A program made the translations under genes and the position numbers. Positions 39,201 through 52,609 of a stretch of DNA of 64,000 nt are shown here, piece by piece. This DNA is from Ptiloglossa arizonensis (lineage: Eukaryota; Arthropoda; Insecta; Hymenoptera; Colletidae), in assembly GCF_051014685.1 (NCBI RefSeq), contig NW_027478402.1, positions 1,922,001 through 1,986,000 on the forward strand. Reading direction: 5' to 3'. Numbering within the stretch: position 1 is the first letter of the stretch; each line of letters starts with the position of its first letter. Below the pieces are notes generated by a model, which saw nothing but the letters and a program-made list of their open reading frames with translations, had not been told where the DNA came from and did no database searches.

Positions 39201-41190
39201 GCATCTGAAAGCAGAAACTCGCCCGATTACAAAGGTATGTGTATTTTTGCCCTAGACCATAGTAGTTATTGGTTTCGAGTATCAGATTCCGAAAATTTTG
39301 AGGGTTTCTCAACCATTCCTTATCTTCAAACTCCCATATCTCGCGAACGGATTGGCGAACTCGAGAAATTCCGGTTGCATCTGAAAGCGGAAACTCGCCC
39401 GATTACAATGGTGTGTGTACTTTTCCCCTAGGCTATTCCAGTTATTGGTTTCTAGTATCAGACTTGCGAAAATTTTGATTGTTTGTCAACCATTCCATAA
39501 CTTCACACTTCCATATCTCGCGAACGGATTGGCGAACTCGAGAAATTCCAGTTGCATCTGAAAGTGGAAATTCGCCCGATTACAATGGTGTGTGTACTTT
39601 TGCCCCAGGCCATTCCAGTTATTCGTTTCGAGTAAGAGACTTGCAAAATTTTTATGGTTTCTCAACCATTCCTTAATTTCAGACTCGCATATCTCGCGAA
39701 CGGAATGACGAACTCGAGAAATTCCTGTTGCATCTGAAAGCAGAAACTCGCCCGATTACAAAGGTATGTGTATTTTTGCCCTAGGCCATTGCAGTTAATG
39801 GTTTCGAGTATCTGACTTGCGAAAATTTTTATGGTTTCTCAACCATTCCTTAACCTCAAACTCCCATATCTCGCGAACGGATTGACGAACTCGAGAAATT
39901 CCTGTTGCATCTGAACGCAGACAGTCGACCGTTTACAACGGTATGTGTACTTTTCCCCTAGGCCATGGTAGTTATTGGTTTCGAGTATCAGAATTGCGAA
40001 AATTTTGATGGTTTCTCAACCATCTCTTAACTCATAACTCCGATATTTCGCGAACGGATTGACGAATTCGAAAAATTTCTGTTGCGTCTGAAAGCAGAAA
40101 CTCTCCCGATTAGAACGGTATGTGCATTTTTCCCCTAGGCCATTGTAGTTATTGGTTTCGAGTATCAGACTTGCGAAAATTTTGATGGATTCTCAACCAT
40201 TCCTTAACTTCAAACTCCCATATCTCGCGAACGGATTGACGAACTCGAGAAATTCCTGTTGCAACTGAAAGTAGAAACTCGCCCGATTACAACGGTATGT
40301 GTATTTTTGCCCTAGGCCATAGTAGTTATTGGTTTCGAGTATCAGACTTGCGAAAATTTTGATGGTTTCTCGACCATTCCTTAACTTCAAACTCCCATAT
40401 TTCGCGAACGGATTGTCGAACTCGAGAAACTCCTGTTGCATCTGAAAGTAAAAACTCGCCCGATTACAATGGTGTGTGTGCTTTTCCCCTAGGCCATTCC
40501 AGTTATTCGTTTCGAGTAAGAGACTTGCAAAACTTTTATGGTTTCTCAACCATTCCTTAATTTCAGACTCGCATATCTCGCGAACGGAATGACGAACTCG
40601 AGAAATTCCTGTTGCATCTGAAAGCAGAAACTCGCCCGATTACAAAGGTATGTGTATTTTTGCCCTAGACCATAGTAGTTATTGGTTTCGAGTATCAGAT
40701 TCCGAAAATTTTGAGGGTTTCTCAACCATTCCTTAACTTCAAGCTCCCATATCTCGCGAACGGATTGACGAACTCGAGAAATACTTGTTGCATCAGAAAG
40801 TATAAGCTCTCCCGATTACAATGGTGTGTGTACTTTTCCCCTAGGCCATTGTAGTCATTGATTTCGAGTATCAGACTTGCGAAAATTTTGATCGTTTCTC
40901 AACCATTCCTCAATTTCAAACTCCCATATCTCGCGAACGGATTGACAAACTCGAGAAATTCCTGTTGCGTCAGAAAGTATAAACCCTCCCGATTACAATG
41001 GTGTGTGTACTTTTCCCCTAGACCATAGTAGTTATTGGTTTCGAGTATCAGACTCCGAAAATTTTGATGGTTTCTCAACCATTCCTTAACTTCAAGCTCC
41101 CATATCTCGCGAACCGATTGACGAACTCGAGAAATTCTTGTTGCATCAGAAAGTATAAACTCTCCCGATTACAATGGTGTGTGTACTTTT
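36270..41190 (+). repeat. Mixed satellite with pieces of the 25-mer unit and an 8-monomer pair
   Basis: Segments 37680-38110 and 38390-38810 repeat a series also seen at 29180-29610 and 33604-34030 (CCATACCTCGCGAACGG, CTACTGCATCTGAAGTCAG, CCATTTTTCGCG, CCATAAATTCACACTTCC). The block 38780-39310 recurs at 40193-40722 (GATGGTTTCTCGACC at 38948 and 40361, offset 1,413 bp; 8 monomers less 3). GAGTAAGAGACTTGC marks monomers at 39101, 39630 and 40514. Minus-strand open stretches of 118 codons in both copies are by-products of the repeat, not genes. Confidence 0.78.
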
Positions 41191-43845
41191 CCCCTAGGCC
41201 ATTGTAGTCATTGATTTCGAGTATCAGACTTGCGAAAATTTTGATGGTTTCTCAACCATTCCTCAATTTCAAACTCCCATATCTCGCGATCGGATTGACG
41301 AACTCGAGAAACTCCCGTTGCATCTGAAAGTAGAAACTCGCCCGATCACAGTGGTGTGTCTGCTTTTCCCCTAGGCCATTCCAGTTATTCGTTTCGAGTA
41401 AGAGACTTGCAAAATTTTTATGGTTTCTCAACCATTCCTTAACTTCAAACTCCCATATCTCGCGAACGGATTGACGAACTCGAGAAATTCCTGTTGCATC
41501 TGAAAGTAGAAACTCGCCCGATTACAATGATGGGTGTACTTTTCCCCTAGGCCATTCCGGTTATTGGTTTCGAGTATCAGATTTGCGAAAATTTTGATGG
41601 ATTCTCAACCATTCCTTAACTTCAAACTCCCATATCTCGCGAACGGATTGACGAACTCGAGAAATTCCTGTTGCATCTGAAAGCAGAAACTCGCCCGATT
41701 ACAACAGTATGTGTATTTTTGCCCTAGGCAATAGTAGTTATTGGTTTCGTGTATCAGACTTGCGAAAATTTTGATGGTTTCTCAACCACTCCTTAACTTC
41801 AAACTCCCATATCTCGCGAACGGATTGACGTACTCGAGAAATTCCTATTGTATCTGAAAGTAGAAACTTGCCCGATTACAATGGTGTGTGTACTTTTCCC
41901 CTAGGCCATTCCAGTTATTTGTTTCGAGTATCAGACTTGCGAAAATTTTGATGGCTTCTCAACCATTCCTTAACTTCAAACTCCCATATCTCGCGAACGG
42001 ATTGACGAACTCGAGAAATTCCTGTTGCATCTGAAAGTAGAAACTCGCCCGATTACAATGATGTGTGTACTTTTCCCCTAGGCCGTTCCAGTTATTGGTT
42101 TCGAGTATCAGATTTGCGAAAATTTTGATGGATTCTCAACCATTCCTTAACTTCAAACTCGCATATCTCAGGAACGGATTGACGAACTCGCGAAATTCCT
42201 GTTGTATCTGAAAGTAGAAACTCGCCCGATTACAACGGTGTGTGTGCTTTACCCCTAGGCCATTCCAGTTATAGGTTTCGAGTATCAGACCAGCGAAAAT
42301 TTTGACGGTTTCTCAACCATTACTTAACTTCGAACTCCCATATCTCGCGAACGGATTGACGCACTCGAGATATTCCTGTTGCATCTGAATGCAGAAACTC
42401 GCCCGATTGCAACGGTATGTGTTCTTTTCCACTAGGCCATTCCAGTTATTCGTTTCTAGCATCAGAATTGCGAAAATTTTGATGGATTCTCAACCGTCTC
42501 TTAACTCCAGACTCCCATATCTCGCGAACGGATTGACGAACTCGAGAAATTCCTGTTGCATCTGAAAGTAGAAACTCGCCCGATTACAACGGTATGTGTA
42601 TTTTTCCACTAGGTCCTTGTAGTTATTGGTTTCGAGTATCAGACTTGCGAAGATTTTGATGCTTTATCAACCATTCCTTAACTTCAAACTCCCACATCTC
42701 GCGAACGGATTGACGAACTGGGGAAATTCCTGTTGCATCTGAGAGTAGAAACTCTCCCGATTACAAAGGTGTGTGTTCTTTACCCCTAGGCCATACCAGT
42801 TATAGGTTTCGAGTATCAGACCAGCGAAAATTTTGACGGTTTCTCAACCATTACTTAACTTCGAACTCCCATATCTCGCGTGCGGTTTGACGCACTCGAG
42901 ATATTCCTGTTGCATCTGAATGTAGAATCTCGCCCGATTGCAACGGTATGTGTTCTTTTCCACTAGGCCATTCCAGTTATTCGTTTCTAGCATCGGAATT
43001 GCGAAAATTTTGATGGATTCTCAACCGTCTCTTAACTCCAGACTCCCATATCTCGCGAACGGATTGACGAACTCGAGAAATTCCTGTTGCATCTGAAAGC
43101 AGAAACTCGCCCGATTACAACGGTATGTGTATTTTTCCCCTAGGTCTTTGTAGTTATTGGTTTCGAGTATCAGACTTGCGAAGATTTTGATGCTTTGTGA
43201 ACCATTCCTTAACTTCAAACCCCCACATCTCGCGAACGGATTGACGAACTGGAGAAATTCCTGTTGCATCTGAGAGTAGAAACTCTCCCGATTACAAAGG
43301 TGTGTGTTCTTTACCCCTAGGCCATTCCAGTTATAGGTTTCGAGTATCAGACCAGCGAAAATTTTGACGGTTTCTCAACCATTACTTAACTTCGAACTCC
43401 CATATCTCGCGAGCGGGTTGACGCACTCGAGATATTCCTGTTGCATCTGAATGTAGAAACTCGCCCGATTGCAACGGTATGTGTTCTTTTCCACTAGGCC
43501 ATTACAGTTATTGGTTTCGAGTATCAAACTTGCGAAAATTTTGATGGTTTCTCAACCATTCCTTAACTTCAAACTCCCATATCTCGCGAAAGGATTGACG
43601 AACTCGAGATATTCCTGTTGCATCTGAAAGCAGAAAGTCGCCCGATTACAACGGTATCTGTATTTTTGCCCTAGGCTATAGTAGTTATTGGTTTCGAGTA
43701 ACAGACTTGCCAAAATATAGATGGTTTCTCAACCATTCCTAAACTTCAAACTCCCTTATCTCGCGAACGGATTGACGAAAACGAGAAATTTCGGTTGCAT
43801 CTGGAAGAAGAAACTCTCCCGATTACAACGGTATGTGTATTTTTC
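41190..43845 (+). repeat. 15-monomer higher-order unit, copy 1
   Basis: The order of variants from about 41190 recurs 2,654 bp later (15 x 177 is 2,655): GAGTAAGAGAC at 41396 and 44050, and the CAGACCAGCG monomer at 42291 and 44945. Inside it a trimer (531 bp) is repeated: CAGCGAAAATTTTGACGG at 42291, 42822 and 43353, each followed by GTGTTCTTTTCCACTAGG or a close form. Trimer copies differ by only a few bases, so this amplification is younger than the divergence between ordinary neighbours. Confidence 0.83.
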
Positions 43846-45970
43846 CCCTAGGCCATTGTAGTCATTGATTTCGAGTATCAGACTTGCGAAAATTTTGATG
43901 GTTTCTCAACCATTCCTCAATTTCAAACTCCCATATCTCGCGATCGGATTGACGAACTCGAGAAACTCCCGTTGCATCTGAAAGTAGAAACTCGCCCGAT
44001 CACAGTGGTGTGTCTGCTTTTCCCCTAGGCCATTCCAGTTATTCGTTTCGAGTAAGAGACTTGCAAAATTTTTATGGTTTCTCAACCATTCCTTAACTTC
44101 AAACTCCCATATCTCGCGAACGGATTGACGAACTCGAGAAATTCCTGTTGCATCTGAAAGTAGAAACTCGCCCGATTACAATGATGGGTGTACTTTTCCC
44201 CTAGGCCATTCCGGTTATTGGTTTCGAGTATCAGATTTGCGAAAATTTTGATGGATTCTCAACCATTCCTTAACTTCAAACTCCCATATCTCGCGAACGG
44301 ATTGACGAACTCGAGAAATTCCTGTTGCATCTGAAAGCAGAAACTCGCCCGATTACAACAGTATGTGTATTTTTGCCCTAGGCAATAGTAGTTATTGGTT
44401 TCGTGTATCAGACTTGCGAAAATTTTGATGGTTTCTCAACCACTCCTTAACTTCAAACTCCCATATCTCGCGAACGGATTGACGTACTCGAGAAATTCCT
44501 ATTGTATCTGAAAGTAGAAACTTGCCCGATTACAATGGTGTGTGTACTTTTCCCCTAGGCCATTCCAGTTATTTGTTTCGAGTATCAGACTTGCGAAAAT
44601 TTTGATGGCTTCTCAACCATTCCTTAACTTCAAACTCCCATATCTCGCGAACGGATTGACGAACTCGAGAAATTCCTGTTGCATCTGAAAGTAGAAACTC
44701 GCCCGATTACAATGATGTGTGTACTTTTCCCCTAGGCCGTTCCAGTTATTGGTTTCGAGTATCAGATTTGCGAAAATTTTGATGGATTCTCAACCATTCC
44801 TTAACTTCAAACTCGCATATCTCAGGAACGGATTGACGAACTCGCGAAATTCCTGTTGTATCTGAAAGTAGAAACTCTCCCGATTACAAAGGTGTGTGTT
44901 CTTTACCCCTAGGCCATTCCAGTTATAGGTTTCGAGTATCAGACCAGCGAAAATTTTGACGGTTTCTCAACCATTACTTAACTTCGAACTCCCATATCTC
45001 GCGAGCGGGTTGACGCACTCGAGATATTCCTGTTGCATCTGAATGTAGAAACTCGCCCGATTGCAACGGTATGTGTTCTTTTCCACTAGGCCATTCCAGT
45101 TATTCGTTTCTAGCATCAGAATTGCGAAAATTTTGATGGATTCTCAACCGTCTCTTAACTCCAGACTCCCATATCTCGCGAACGGATTGACGAACTCGAG
45201 AAATTCCTGTTGCATCTGAAAGTAGAAACTCGCCCGATTACAACGATATGTGTATTTTTCCCCTAGGTCTTTGTGGTTATTTGTTTCGAGTATCAGACTT
45301 GCGAAGATTTTGATGCTTTATCAACCATTCCTTAACTTCAAACTCCCACATCTCGCGAACGGATTGACGAACTGGAGAAATTCCTGTTGCATCTGAGAGT
45401 AGAAACTATCCCGATTACAAAGGTGTGTGTTCTTTACCCCTAGGCCATTCCAGTTATAGGTTTCGAGTATCAGACCAGCGAAAATTTTGACGGTTTCTCA
45501 ACCATTACTTAACTTCGAACTCCCATATCTCGCGAGCGGGTTGACGAACTCGAGATATTCCTGTTGCATCTGAATGTAGAAACTCGCCCGATTGGAACGG
45601 TATGTGTTCTTTTCCTCTAGGCCATTACAGTTATTGGTTTCGAGTATCAAACTTGCGAAAATTTTGATGGTTTCTCAACCATTCCTTAACTTCAAACTCC
45701 CATATCTCGCGAAAGGATTGACGAACTCGAGATATTCCTGTTGCATCTGAAAGCAGAAAGTCGCCCGATTACAACGGTATCTGTATTTTTGCCCTAGGCT
45801 ATAGTAGTTATTGGTTTCGAGTAACAGACTTGCCAAAATATAGATGGTTTCTCAACCATTCCTAAACTTCAAACTCCCTTATCTCGCGAACAGATTGACG
45901 AAAACGAGAAATTTCGGTTGCATCTGGAAGAAGAAACTCTCCCGATTACAACGGTATGTGTATTTTTGCC
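43845..45970 (+). repeat. 15-monomer higher-order unit, copy 2 (truncated)
   Basis: From 43845 to about 44880 this copy follows 41190-42225 closely. From about 44880 it follows 43290 onwards (offset 1,592, nine monomers less one), with CAGACCAGCG at 44945 and 45476. The shared TATCAAACTTGCG at about 43524 and 45647 (offset 2,123), together with GCCAAAATATAGATGG, ends the unit. A one-base change at 45246 (ACGATATG) gives a second, weaker CENP-B-box-like match (8/9). Confidence 0.78.
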
Positions 45971-47900
45971 CTAGGCCACAGTAGTTATTGGTTTCGAGTA
46001 TCAGACTTGCGAAAATTTTGATGGTTTCTCAAGCATTCCTTAACTTCAAACTCCCATAGCTCGCGAACGGATTGACGAACTCCATTATTTCCTGTTGCAT
46101 CTGAAAGTAGAAAGTCGACCGATTACAATGGTGTGTGTACTTTTCCCCCAGGTCATTCCAGTTATCCGTTTCTAGCATCAGAATTGCGAAAATTTTGATG
46201 GTTTCTCAACCATTCGTTAACTTCAAACTCCCATATCTCGCGAACGGATTGACATACTCGAGAAATTCCTGTTGCATCTGATAGTAGAAAGTCGACCGAT
46301 TAGAATGGTGTGTGTACTTTTCCCCTAGGCCATTTCAGTTATTGGTTTCGGGTATCAGACTTGCGAAAATTTTGATGGTTTCTCAACCATTCCTTAACTT
46401 CAAACTCCCATATCTCGCGAACGGATTGAAGAACTCGAGAAATTCCTGTTGCATCTGAAAGTAGAAACTCGCCCGATTACAACGGTATGTGTATTTTTCC
46501 CCTAGGTCCTTGTAGTTATTGGTTTCGAGTATCAGACTTGCGAAGATTTTGATGCTTTATCAACCATTCCTTAACTTCAAACTCCGATACCTCGCCAACG
46601 GATTGGCGAACTCGAGAAGTTCCTCTTGCATCTGAAAGTTGAAACTTGCCCGATTACAATGGTGTGTGTACTTCTCCCCTAGGCCGTTCCAGTTATTTGT
46701 ATCAGAATTGCGAAAATTTTGATGGTTTCTCAACCATTCCTTAACTTCAAATTCCCATATCTCGCGAACGGATTGACGAGCTCGAGATATTCCTGTTGCA
46801 TCTGAAAGTAGAAACTCGCCCGATTAGAAAGGTATGTGTATTTTTCCACTAGGCCTTTGTAGTTATTGGTTTCGAGTATCAGACTTGCGAAAATTTTTAT
46901 GGTTTCTCAACCATTCCTTAACTTCAAATTCCCATATCTCACGAACGGATTGACGAGCTCCAGAAATTCCTGTTGCATCTGAAAGTAGAAACTCGCCCGA
47001 TTGCAAAGGTATGTGTATTTTTCCCCTAGGCCTTTGTAGTTATTGGTTTCGAGTATCAGACTTGCGAAAATTTTTATGGTTTCTCAACCATTCCTTAACT
47101 CCAAACTCCCATATTTCGCGAACGGATTGACGAATCCGAAATATTTCTGTTGCATCTGAAAATAGAAACTCTCCCGATTACAACGCTATGTGTATTTTTC
47201 CCCTAGGACATAGTAGTTATTGGTTTCGAGTATCAGACTTGCGAAAATTGTGATGGTCTCTCAACCATTCCTTAACTTCAAACTCCCATATCTCGCGAAC
47301 GGATTGACAAACTCGAGAAATTCCTGTTTCATCTGAAAGTAGAAACTCTCCCCATTACAATGGTATGTGTACTTTTCCCCTAGGCCATTCCAGTTATTGA
47401 TTTCGAGTATCACACTTTCCAAAATTTTGATAGTTTCTCAACCATTCCTCAACTTCAAACTCCCATATCTCGCGAACGGATTGACGAACTCGAGAAATTC
47501 CTATTGCATCTGAAAGTAGAAACTCGCCCGATTACAAAGGTATGTGCATTATTCCCCTAGGCCATGGTAGTTATTGGTTTCGAGTGTCAGACTTACGAAA
47601 TTTGTGATGGTTTCTCAAACATTCCGTAACTTCATACTCCCATATCTCGCGAACGGATTGACGAACTCGAGAAATTCCTCTTGCATCTGAAAGTTGAAAC
47701 TCGCCCGATTAGAAAGGTATGTGTATTTTTCCCCTAGGCCATAGTAGTTATTGGATTCGAGTATCAGATTTGTGAAAATTTTGATGGTTTCTCAACCATT
47801 CCTTAACTTCAAACTCCGATACCTCGCCAACGGATTGGCGAACTCGAGAAGTTCCTGTTGCCTCTGAAAGTAGAAACTTGCCCCATTACAATGGTGTGTG
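45970..47900 (+). repeat. Mixed monomers; entry of the SalI-site subfamily
   Basis: These monomers have no long repeated order that I can follow. From about 46110 many monomers to the right carry AAAGTCGACCGATTAC instead of AAACTCGCCCGATTAC, and often TCGATTATTTCC or CCATTATTTCC instead of TCGAGAAATTCC. The change creates a SalI site (GTCGAC) and removes the XhoI site. The monomer near 46700 has a 7-bp deletion. Confidence 0.75.
46681..46720 (+). repeat. 7-bp deletion within a monomer
   Basis: The usual TTATTTGTTTCGAGTATCAG is shortened here to TTATTTGTATCAG. The seven lost bases lie between two GT dinucleotides, as expected for slippage at a 2-bp direct repeat. It is the largest single deletion that I located in the array. 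Confidence 0.85.
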
Positions 47901-49315
47901 TACTTCTCCCCTAGGCCGTTCCAGTTATTTGTTTCGAGTATCAGAATTGCGAAAATTTTGATGGTTTCTCAACCATTCCTTAACTTCAAATTCCCATATC
48001 TCGCGAACGGATTGACGAGCTCGAGATATTCCTGTTGCATCTGAAAGCAGAAACTCGCCCGATTACAAAGTTATGTGTATTTTTCCCCTAGGTCTTTGTA
48101 GTTATTGGTTTCGAGTATCAGACTTGCGAAAATTTTGATGGTTTCTCAATCATTCCTTAACTTCAAACTCCCGTATTTCGCGAACGGATTGACGAACTCG
48201 AGGAATTCCTGTTGCATCTGAAATTAGAAACTCGCCCCATTACTATGGTGTGTGTAGCTTTCCCCTAGGCCATTCCACTTATTGGTTTCGAGTATCACAC
48301 TTGCGAAAATTTTGATGGTTTCTCAACCATTCCTTAACTTCAAACTCCCATACCTCGCGAACGGATTGACGAACTCGAAAAATTCCTGTTGCTTCTGAAA
48401 GTAGAATCTCGCCCATTACAATGGTGTGTGTACTTTTCTCCCAGGCCATAGTAGTTATTGGTTTCGAGTATCAGACTTGCGAAAATTGTGATGGTCTCTC
48501 AACCATTCCTTAACTTCAAACTCCCATATCTCGCGAACGGATTGACGAACTTGATTATTTCCTGTTGCATCTGAAAGCAGAAAGTCGACCGATTACAGTG
48601 GTGTGTGTACTTTTCCCCTAGGTCATTCCAGTTATTCGTTTCTAGCATCAGAATTGCGAAAATTTTGATGGTTTCTCAACCATTCCTTAATTTCAAACTC
48701 CCATATCTCGCGAACGGATTGACGAAATCGATTATTTCCTGTTGCATCTGAAAGCAGAAAGTCGACCGATTACAATGGTGTGTGTACTTTTCCCCTAGGT
48801 CATTCCAGTTATTCGTTTCTGGCATCAGAATTGCGAAAATTTTGATGGTTTCTGAACAATTATTTAACTTCAAACTCCCATATATCGCGAACGGATTGAC
48901 GAATTCGACAAATTCCTGTTGCATCTGAAAGTAGAAACTCGCCCGATTACAGAGGTATGTGTATTTTTGCCCTAGGCCATGGTAGTTATTGGTTTCGAGT
49001 ATCAGACTTGCGAAAATTGTGATGGTTTCTCAACCATTCCTTAACTTCAAACTCCCATATCTCGCGAACTGATTGACGAACACGAGAAATTCCGGTTGCA
49101 TCTGGAAGAAGAAACTCCTCCGATTACAACGGTATGTGAATTTTTCCCCTAAGCCTTTGTAGTTATTGGTTTCGAGTATCAGAATTGCGAAAATTTAGAT
49201 GGTTTCAAAACCATTCCTTAACTTCAAACTCCCATATCTCGCGAACGGATTGACGAACTCGAGAAATTCCTGTTGCATCTGAAAGTAGAAGCTTGCCCGA
49301 TTACAATGGTGTGTG
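47900..49315 (+). repeat. 8-monomer higher-order unit, copy 1
   Basis: This block is repeated in tandem immediately downstream with very few differences. The series CTCCCCTAGGCCGTTCCAG (47906), CCCGTATTTCGCG, TACTATGG with GTAGCTTTCC, CTTGATTATTTCC, GTCGACCGATTACAGTGG, TGGCATCAG and CCATATATCGCG recurs in the same order. The copy has one base fewer (GCCCATTACA near 48411 where copy 2 has GCCCCATTACA), so it is 1,415 bp and not 1,416. It contains one 9/9 CENP-B-box match at 48169. Confidence 0.88.
48169..48185 (-). promoter_or_regulatory. Perfect CENP-B-box core match (9/9)
   Basis: The site reads tCCCGtaTttcgCGAAc. It lies in copy 1 of the 8-monomer unit and has been duplicated with it. The TTTCG spacer form marks a sub-lineage different from the CTCG form at 20408. 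Confidence 0.6.
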
Positions 49316-50731
49316 TACTTCTCCCCTAGGCCGTTCCAGTTATTTGTTTCGAGTATCAGAATTGCGAAAATTTTGATGGTTTCTCAACCATTCCTTAACT
49401 TCAAATTCCCATATCTCGCGAACGGATTGACGAGCTCGAGATATTCCTGTTGCATCTGAAAGCAGAAACTCGCCCGATTACAAAGTTATGTGTATTTTTC
49501 CCCTAGGTCTTTGTAGTTATTGGTTTCGAGTATCAGACTTGCGAAAATTTTGATGGTTTCTCAATCATTCCTTAACTTCAAACTCCCGTATTTCGCGAAC
49601 GGATTGACGAACTCGAGGAATTCCTGTTGCATCTGAAATTAGAAACTCGCCCCATTACTATGGTGTGTGTAGCTTTCCCCTAGGCCATTCCACTTATTGG
49701 TTTCGAATATCACACTTGCGAAAATTTTGATGGTTTCTCAACCATTCCTTAACTTCAAACTCCCATACCTCGCGAACGGATTGACGAACTCGAAAAATTC
49801 CTGTTGCTTCTGAAAGTAGAATCTCGCCCCATTACAATGGTGTGTGTACTTTTCTCCCAGGCCATAGTAGTTATTGGTTTCGAGTATCAGACTTGCGAAA
49901 ATTGTGATGGTCTCTCAACCATTCCTTAACTTCAAACTCCCATATCTCGCGAACGGATTGACGAACTTGATTATTTCCTGTTGCATCTGAAAGCAGAAAG
50001 TCGACCGATTACAGTGGTGTGTGTACTTTTCCCCTAGGTCATTCCAGTTATTCGTTTCTAGCATCAGAATTGCGAAAATTTTGATGGTTTCTCAACCATT
50101 CCTTAATTTCAAACTCCCATATCTCGCGAACGGATTGACGAAATCGATTATTTCCTGTTGCATCTGAAAGCAGAAAGTCGACCGATTACAATGGTGTGTG
50201 TACTTTTCCCCTAGGTCATTCCAGTTATTCGTTTCTGGCATCAGAATTGCGAAAATTTTGATGGTTTCTGAACCATTATTTAACTTCAAACTCCCATATA
50301 TCGCGAACGGATTGACGAATTCGACAAATTCCTGTTGCATCTGAAAGTAGAAACTCGCCCGATTACAGAGGTATGTGTATTTTTGCCCTAGGCCATGGTA
50401 GTTATTGGTTTCGAGTATCAGACTTGCGAAAATTGTGATGGTTTCTCAACCATTCCTTAACTTCAAACTGCCATATCTCGCGAACTGATTGACGAACACG
50501 AGAAATTCCGGTTGCATCTGGAAGAAGAAACTCCTCCGATTACAACGGTATGTGAATTTTTCCCCTAAGCCTTTGTAGTTATTGGTTTCGAGTATCAGAA
50601 TTGCGAAAATTTAGATGGTTTCTCAACCATTCCTTCACTTCAAACTCCCATATCTCGCGAACGGATTGACGAACTCGAGAAATTCCTGTTGCATCTGAAA
50701 GTAGAAGCTTGCCCGATTACAATGGTGTGTG
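49316..50731 (+). repeat. 8-monomer higher-order unit, copy 2
   Basis: This is the tandem partner of the preceding block. Sequence positions after the one-base difference are exactly 1,416 bp apart (for example the GAAATCGATTATTTCC monomer at about 48724 and 50140). The perfect CENP-B-box match of copy 1 at 48169 is present again at 49584. A third round starts at about 50731 (CTCCCCTAGGCCGTTCC again) but departs within about 150 bp. Confidence 0.88.
49584..49600 (-). promoter_or_regulatory. Perfect CENP-B-box core match (9/9)
   Basis: This is the duplicate of the site at 48169 in copy 2 of the 8-monomer unit, 1,415 bp away, with the identical 17-mer tCCCGtaTttcgCGAAc. Confidence 0.6.
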
Positions 50732-52061
50732 TACTTCTCCCCTAGGCCGTTCCAGTTATTTGTTTCGAGTATCAGAATTGCGAAAATTTTGATGGTTTCT
50801 CAACCATTCCTTAACTTCAAATTCCCATATCTCGCGAACGGATTGACGAGCTCGAGATATTCCTGTTGCATCTGAAAGTAGAAACTCGCCCGATTACAAA
50901 GTTATGTGTATTTTTCCCCTAGGCCTTTGTAGTTATTGGTTTCGAGTATCAGACTTGCGAAAATTTTGATGATTTCTCAATCATTCCTTAACTTCAAACT
51001 CCCATATCTCGCGAACGGATTGGCGAACTCGAGAAATTCCTGTTGCATCTGAAAGTAGAAACTCGCCCGATTAGAAAGGTATGTGTATTTTTCCACTAGG
51101 CCTTTGTAGTTATTGGTTTCGAGTATCAGACTTGCGAAAATTTTGATGGTTTCTCAAGCATTCCTTAACTTCAAACTCCCATATCTCGCGAACGGATTGA
51201 CGAGCTCGAGAAGTTCCTGTTGCATCTGAAACCAGAAACTCGTCCGATTACAACGGTATGTGTATTTTTGCCCTAGGCCATAGTAGTTATTGGATTCGAG
51301 TATCAGACTTGTGAAAATATTGATGGTTTCTCAACCGTTCCTTAACTTCAAACTCCGATACCTCGCCAACGGATTGGCGAACTCGAGAAGTTCCTGCTGC
51401 CTCTGAAAGTAGAAACTTGCCCGATTACAATGGTGTGTGTACTTCTCCCCTAGGCCGTTCCAGTTATTTGTTTCGAGTATCAGAATTGCGAAAATTTAGC
51501 TGGTTTCTCAACCATTCCTTAACTTCAAATTCCCATATCTCGCGAACGGATTGACGAGCTCGAGAAATTCCTGTTGCATCTGAAAGTAGAAACTCGCCCG
51601 ATTACAAAGTTATGTGTATTTTTCCCCTAGGCCATTGTAGTTATTGGTTTCGAGTATCAGACTTGCGAAAATTGTGATGGTCTCTCAACCATTCCTTAAC
51701 TTCAAACTCCCAAATCTCGCGAACGGATTGATGAACTCGATTATGTCCTGTTGCAACTGAAAGCAGAAGGTCGACCGATTACAATGGTGTGTGTACTTTT
51801 TCCCTAGGTCATTCCAGTTATTCGTTTCTAGCATCAGAATTGCGAAAATTGTGATGGTTTCTCAACCATTCCTTAACTTCAAATTCCCATATCTCGCGAA
51901 CGGATTGACGAGCTCGAGAAATTCCTGTTGCATCTGAAAGTAGAAACTCGCCCGATTACAAAGTTATGTGTATTTTTAACCTAGGCCATTGTAGTTATTG
52001 GTTTCGAGTATCAGACTTGCGAAAATTGTGATGGTCTCTCAACCATTCCTTAACTTCAAAC

Positions 52062-52078
52062 TCCCGTATTTCGCGAAC
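52062..52078 (-). promoter_or_regulatory. Perfect CENP-B-box core match (9/9)
   Basis: The site reads tCCCGtaTttcgCGAAc in a monomer with TACTATGG and GTAGCTTTCC, the same monomer type as at 48169 and 49584. It belongs to the left copy of the 22-monomer duplication. Confidence 0.6.
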
Positions 52079-52592
52079 GGATTGACGAACTCGAGGAATT
52101 CCTGTTGCATCTGAAAGTAGAAACTCGCCCCATTACTATGGTGTGTGTAGCTTTCCCCAAGGCCATTCCAATTATTGGTTTCGAGTATCACACTTGCGAA
52201 AATTTTGATGGTTTCTCAACCATTCCTTAACTTCAAACTCCCATACCTCGCGAACGGATTGACGAACTCGAAAAATTCCTGTTGCTTCTGAAAGTAGAAT
52301 CTCGCCCCATTACAATGGTGTGTGTACTTTTCCCCCAGGTCATAGTAGTTATTGGTTTCGCGTATCAGACTTGCGAAAATTGTGATGGTCTCTCAACCAT
52401 TCCTTAACCTCAAACTCCCATATCTCGCGAACGGATTGACGAACTCGATTATTTCCTGTTACATCTGAAAGCAGAAAGTCGACCGATTACAATGGTGTGT
52501 GTACTTTTCCCCTAGGTCATTCCAGTTATTCGTTTCTAGCATCAGAATTGCGAAAATTTTGATGGTTTCTCAACCATTCCTTAACTTCAAAC

Positions 52593-52609
52593 TCCCGTAT
52601 CTCGCGAAC
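52593..52609 (-). promoter_or_regulatory. Perfect CENP-B-box core match (9/9)
   Basis: The site reads tCCCGtaTctcgCGAAc and is followed by GTATTGACGGACTCGATTATTTCC, a SalI-site monomer. The next monomer carries another perfect site at 52770, so two occur at single-monomer spacing. Confidence 0.6.
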
